A stretch of 6,537 nucleotides of DNA from JBHHZM01 sp046758065. GTDB taxonomy: Bacteria > Pseudomonadota > Alphaproteobacteria > JAAXGF01. Each line of letters opens with the position of its first letter. Position 1 is the first letter of the stretch. The stretch covers positions 1 through 6,537 of the forward strand of contig JBHHZM010000151.1 of NCBI GenBank assembly GCA_046758065.1, in the 5' to 3' direction. Below are positions 6,002 to 6,537 of this stretch, piece by piece. The translations under genes and the position numbers were made by a program. The notes beneath the pieces were generated by a model. The model was not told the DNA's origin and searched no databases. It was given only the letters and a program-made list of their open reading frames with translations.

Positions 6002-6039
6002 CCAATATCCTGGTCCTCATCCAATATCCCGGTCCTCAT
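6002..6039. repeat. Tandem direct repeat, two copies of a 19-bp unit
   Basis: The unit CCAATATCCTGGTCCTCAT (6002-6020) is followed directly by a second copy (6021-6039) that differs only at its tenth base (T to C). An inverted partial copy lies upstream: ATGAGGA at 5970-5976 and CAGGAT at 5980-5985 pair with TCCTCAT (6014-6020) and ATCCTG (6007-6012). Because two copies touch without a spacer, this is not a CRISPR array. It may be a regulator site for the SRAP gene or a local duplication. Confidence 0.9.
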
Positions 6040-6045
6040 GCCGAT

Positions 6046-6061
6046 CCCGTCAAAGCACGGG
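6046..6061. other. Small inverted repeat
   Basis: CCCGT (6046-6050) and ACGGG (6057-6061) form a 5-bp stem with a 6-base loop. AAAA follows on the plus strand, so there is no U-tract in either reading direction after the stem. On the minus strand the TTTT comes before it, between this stem and the one at 6077-6092. Confidence 0.3.
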
Positions 6062-6076
6062 AAAAGGACCGCTATC

Positions 6077-6092
6077 GGCGTTTCTCAACGCC
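6077..6092 (-). terminator. Candidate terminator hairpin after the iron-binding protein gene
   Basis: On the minus strand GGCGTT-GAGA-AACGCC gives a 6-bp stem with a stable GNRA tetraloop, starting 13 bases after the stop codon. The nearest U-run (TTTT) comes about 12 bases after the stem, so it is not a classical intrinsic terminator. It could act as a weak terminator or a 3'-end stabiliser. Confidence 0.35.
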
Positions 6093-6105
6093 CTGTCAGG
6101 CCGGA

Positions 6106-6537
6106 TCAGCGCCAGCCGGCGCGGTCGGCGATGCGCACCGCCTCCCCGTTGTACTTGGCGAGCAGCGCGAGGTTGATGCCGTCGGCCTTGAACGGCCCCC
6201 AGCCGGCGACGATCGCCGCCGGGGCGATGCCGGGTTTGACCGGATACTCGAAAACCGCTTGGGCGTAAATGCGCTGGGCGTCGTCGCCGACCAGGAACTC
6301 GAGCAGCCGGACCGCCGCGTCGCGGTGGGGCGCGCTCGTCGTGACGCCCGCGCCCGACACGTTGACGTGGACGCCGCGTCCCTGCTGGTTGGGCCAGAAG
6401 ATCGCCACCTTGGACGCGGCTTCGCGATCGGTCGTCTTCTTCGAGGTGGTGAGACGCGCGAGGTAGTAGGTGTTGACCAGCGCCACGTCGCACTCGCCGG
6501 CGGCGACGGCGCGGATCTGGTCGCGGTCGCCGCCCTG
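6106..6537 (-). CDS. Fe3+ ABC transporter periplasmic substrate-binding protein (C-terminal part, cut by the window edge)
   Basis: The 143 residues in view are the C-terminal part of a periplasmic ferric-iron binding protein of the FbpA/FutA/AfuA type, normally about 340 residues. The frame is open to the right edge, where it reads QGGDRDQIRAVAAGECD, so the start and signal peptide lie outside. The diagnostic tyrosine pair that binds Fe3+ is in VNTYYLARL (fragment residues 21-29, Tyr24 and Tyr25). Further typical parts are HVNVSGAGVT, the DAAVRLLEFLVGDDAQRIYA helix and FEYPVKPG, all near the C-terminus in this family. It would deliver Fe3+ to an inner-membrane permease and ATPase. Those genes are not downstream, since a SRAP gene follows, so they must lie upstream beyond the window or elsewhere. 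It ends with TGA at 6106. Confidence 0.92.
   Translation of the reverse strand, partial: QGGDRDQIRAVAAGECDVALVNTYYLARLTTSKKTTDREAASKVAIFWPNQQGRGVHVNVSGAGVTTSAPHRDAAVRLLEFLVGDDAQRIYAQAVFEYPVKPGIAPAAIVAGWGPFKADGINLALLAKYNGEAVRIADRAGWR

Larger units (their letters stand above)
5943..6105. other. Intergenic spacer with repeats and small hairpins
   Basis: This 163-bp spacer between two minus-strand genes is less GC-rich than its surroundings and holds no convincing gene. It contains a tandem 19-bp repeat (6002-6039), an inverted partner of it (5970-5985), and two small hairpins (6046-6061 and 6077-6092). It probably includes the end of the iron-binding protein transcript and the promoter of the SRAP gene. 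Confidence 0.6.

Noticed and set aside
6002..6039. Repeats as a CRISPR array
   Set aside because: Only two copies, 19 bp long, directly abutting with no spacers, and no cas gene in view.

Overview
The window is very GC-rich (roughly 70% by eye), densely coded, and has GTG starts on several genes. It carries a heme A synthase of the Cox15 type typical of alphaproteobacteria and mitochondria, an NnrU-family membrane protein, and a ferric-iron binding protein. Together these suggest chromosomal DNA of an aerobic alphaproteobacterium, possibly of the Rhodospirillales. That taxonomic call is an inference from gene content and composition. I see no RNA gene, CRISPR array, insertion sequence or phage gene.

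Layout from left to right. Positions 1-158 are a leader with no clear gene. A D-2-hydroxyacid dehydrogenase (159-1130, +) converges on a PEP mutase-superfamily enzyme (1127-2071, -) that looks most like phosphonopyruvate hydrolase; their stop codons overlap. A 109-bp divergent region then separates that enzyme from a TrpD2/YbiB-like protein (2181-3206, +). This converges on an NnrU-family membrane protein (3264-3941, -). A possible 47-residue reading frame (3947-4090, -) sits just upstream of NnrU. Heme A synthase ctaA (4148-5209, +) runs the other way and converges on a SRAP/YedK-type DNA-crosslink protein (5265-5942, -). A 163-bp spacer follows, with a 19-bp tandem repeat and small hairpins. 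The window ends inside the C-terminal part of a ferric-iron ABC transporter binding protein (6106 to beyond 6537, -).

The genes alternate in strand and do not form one operon. Most are housekeeping: ctaA makes heme A for aa3-type oxidase, the SRAP protein protects abasic sites in single-stranded DNA, the binding protein takes up Fe3+, and NnrU is a membrane protein of the nitric-oxide/Z-ISO superfamily. The most interesting part is the left third. There, a phosphonopyruvate hydrolase-like enzyme with Ser where PEP mutases have Asn lies tail to tail with a dehydrogenase that appears to lack the usual catalytic Glu. Both could act on pyruvate-like or phosphonopyruvate-like 2-oxoacids, but the link is speculative. 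I found no strong evidence for a wholly new multigene system.
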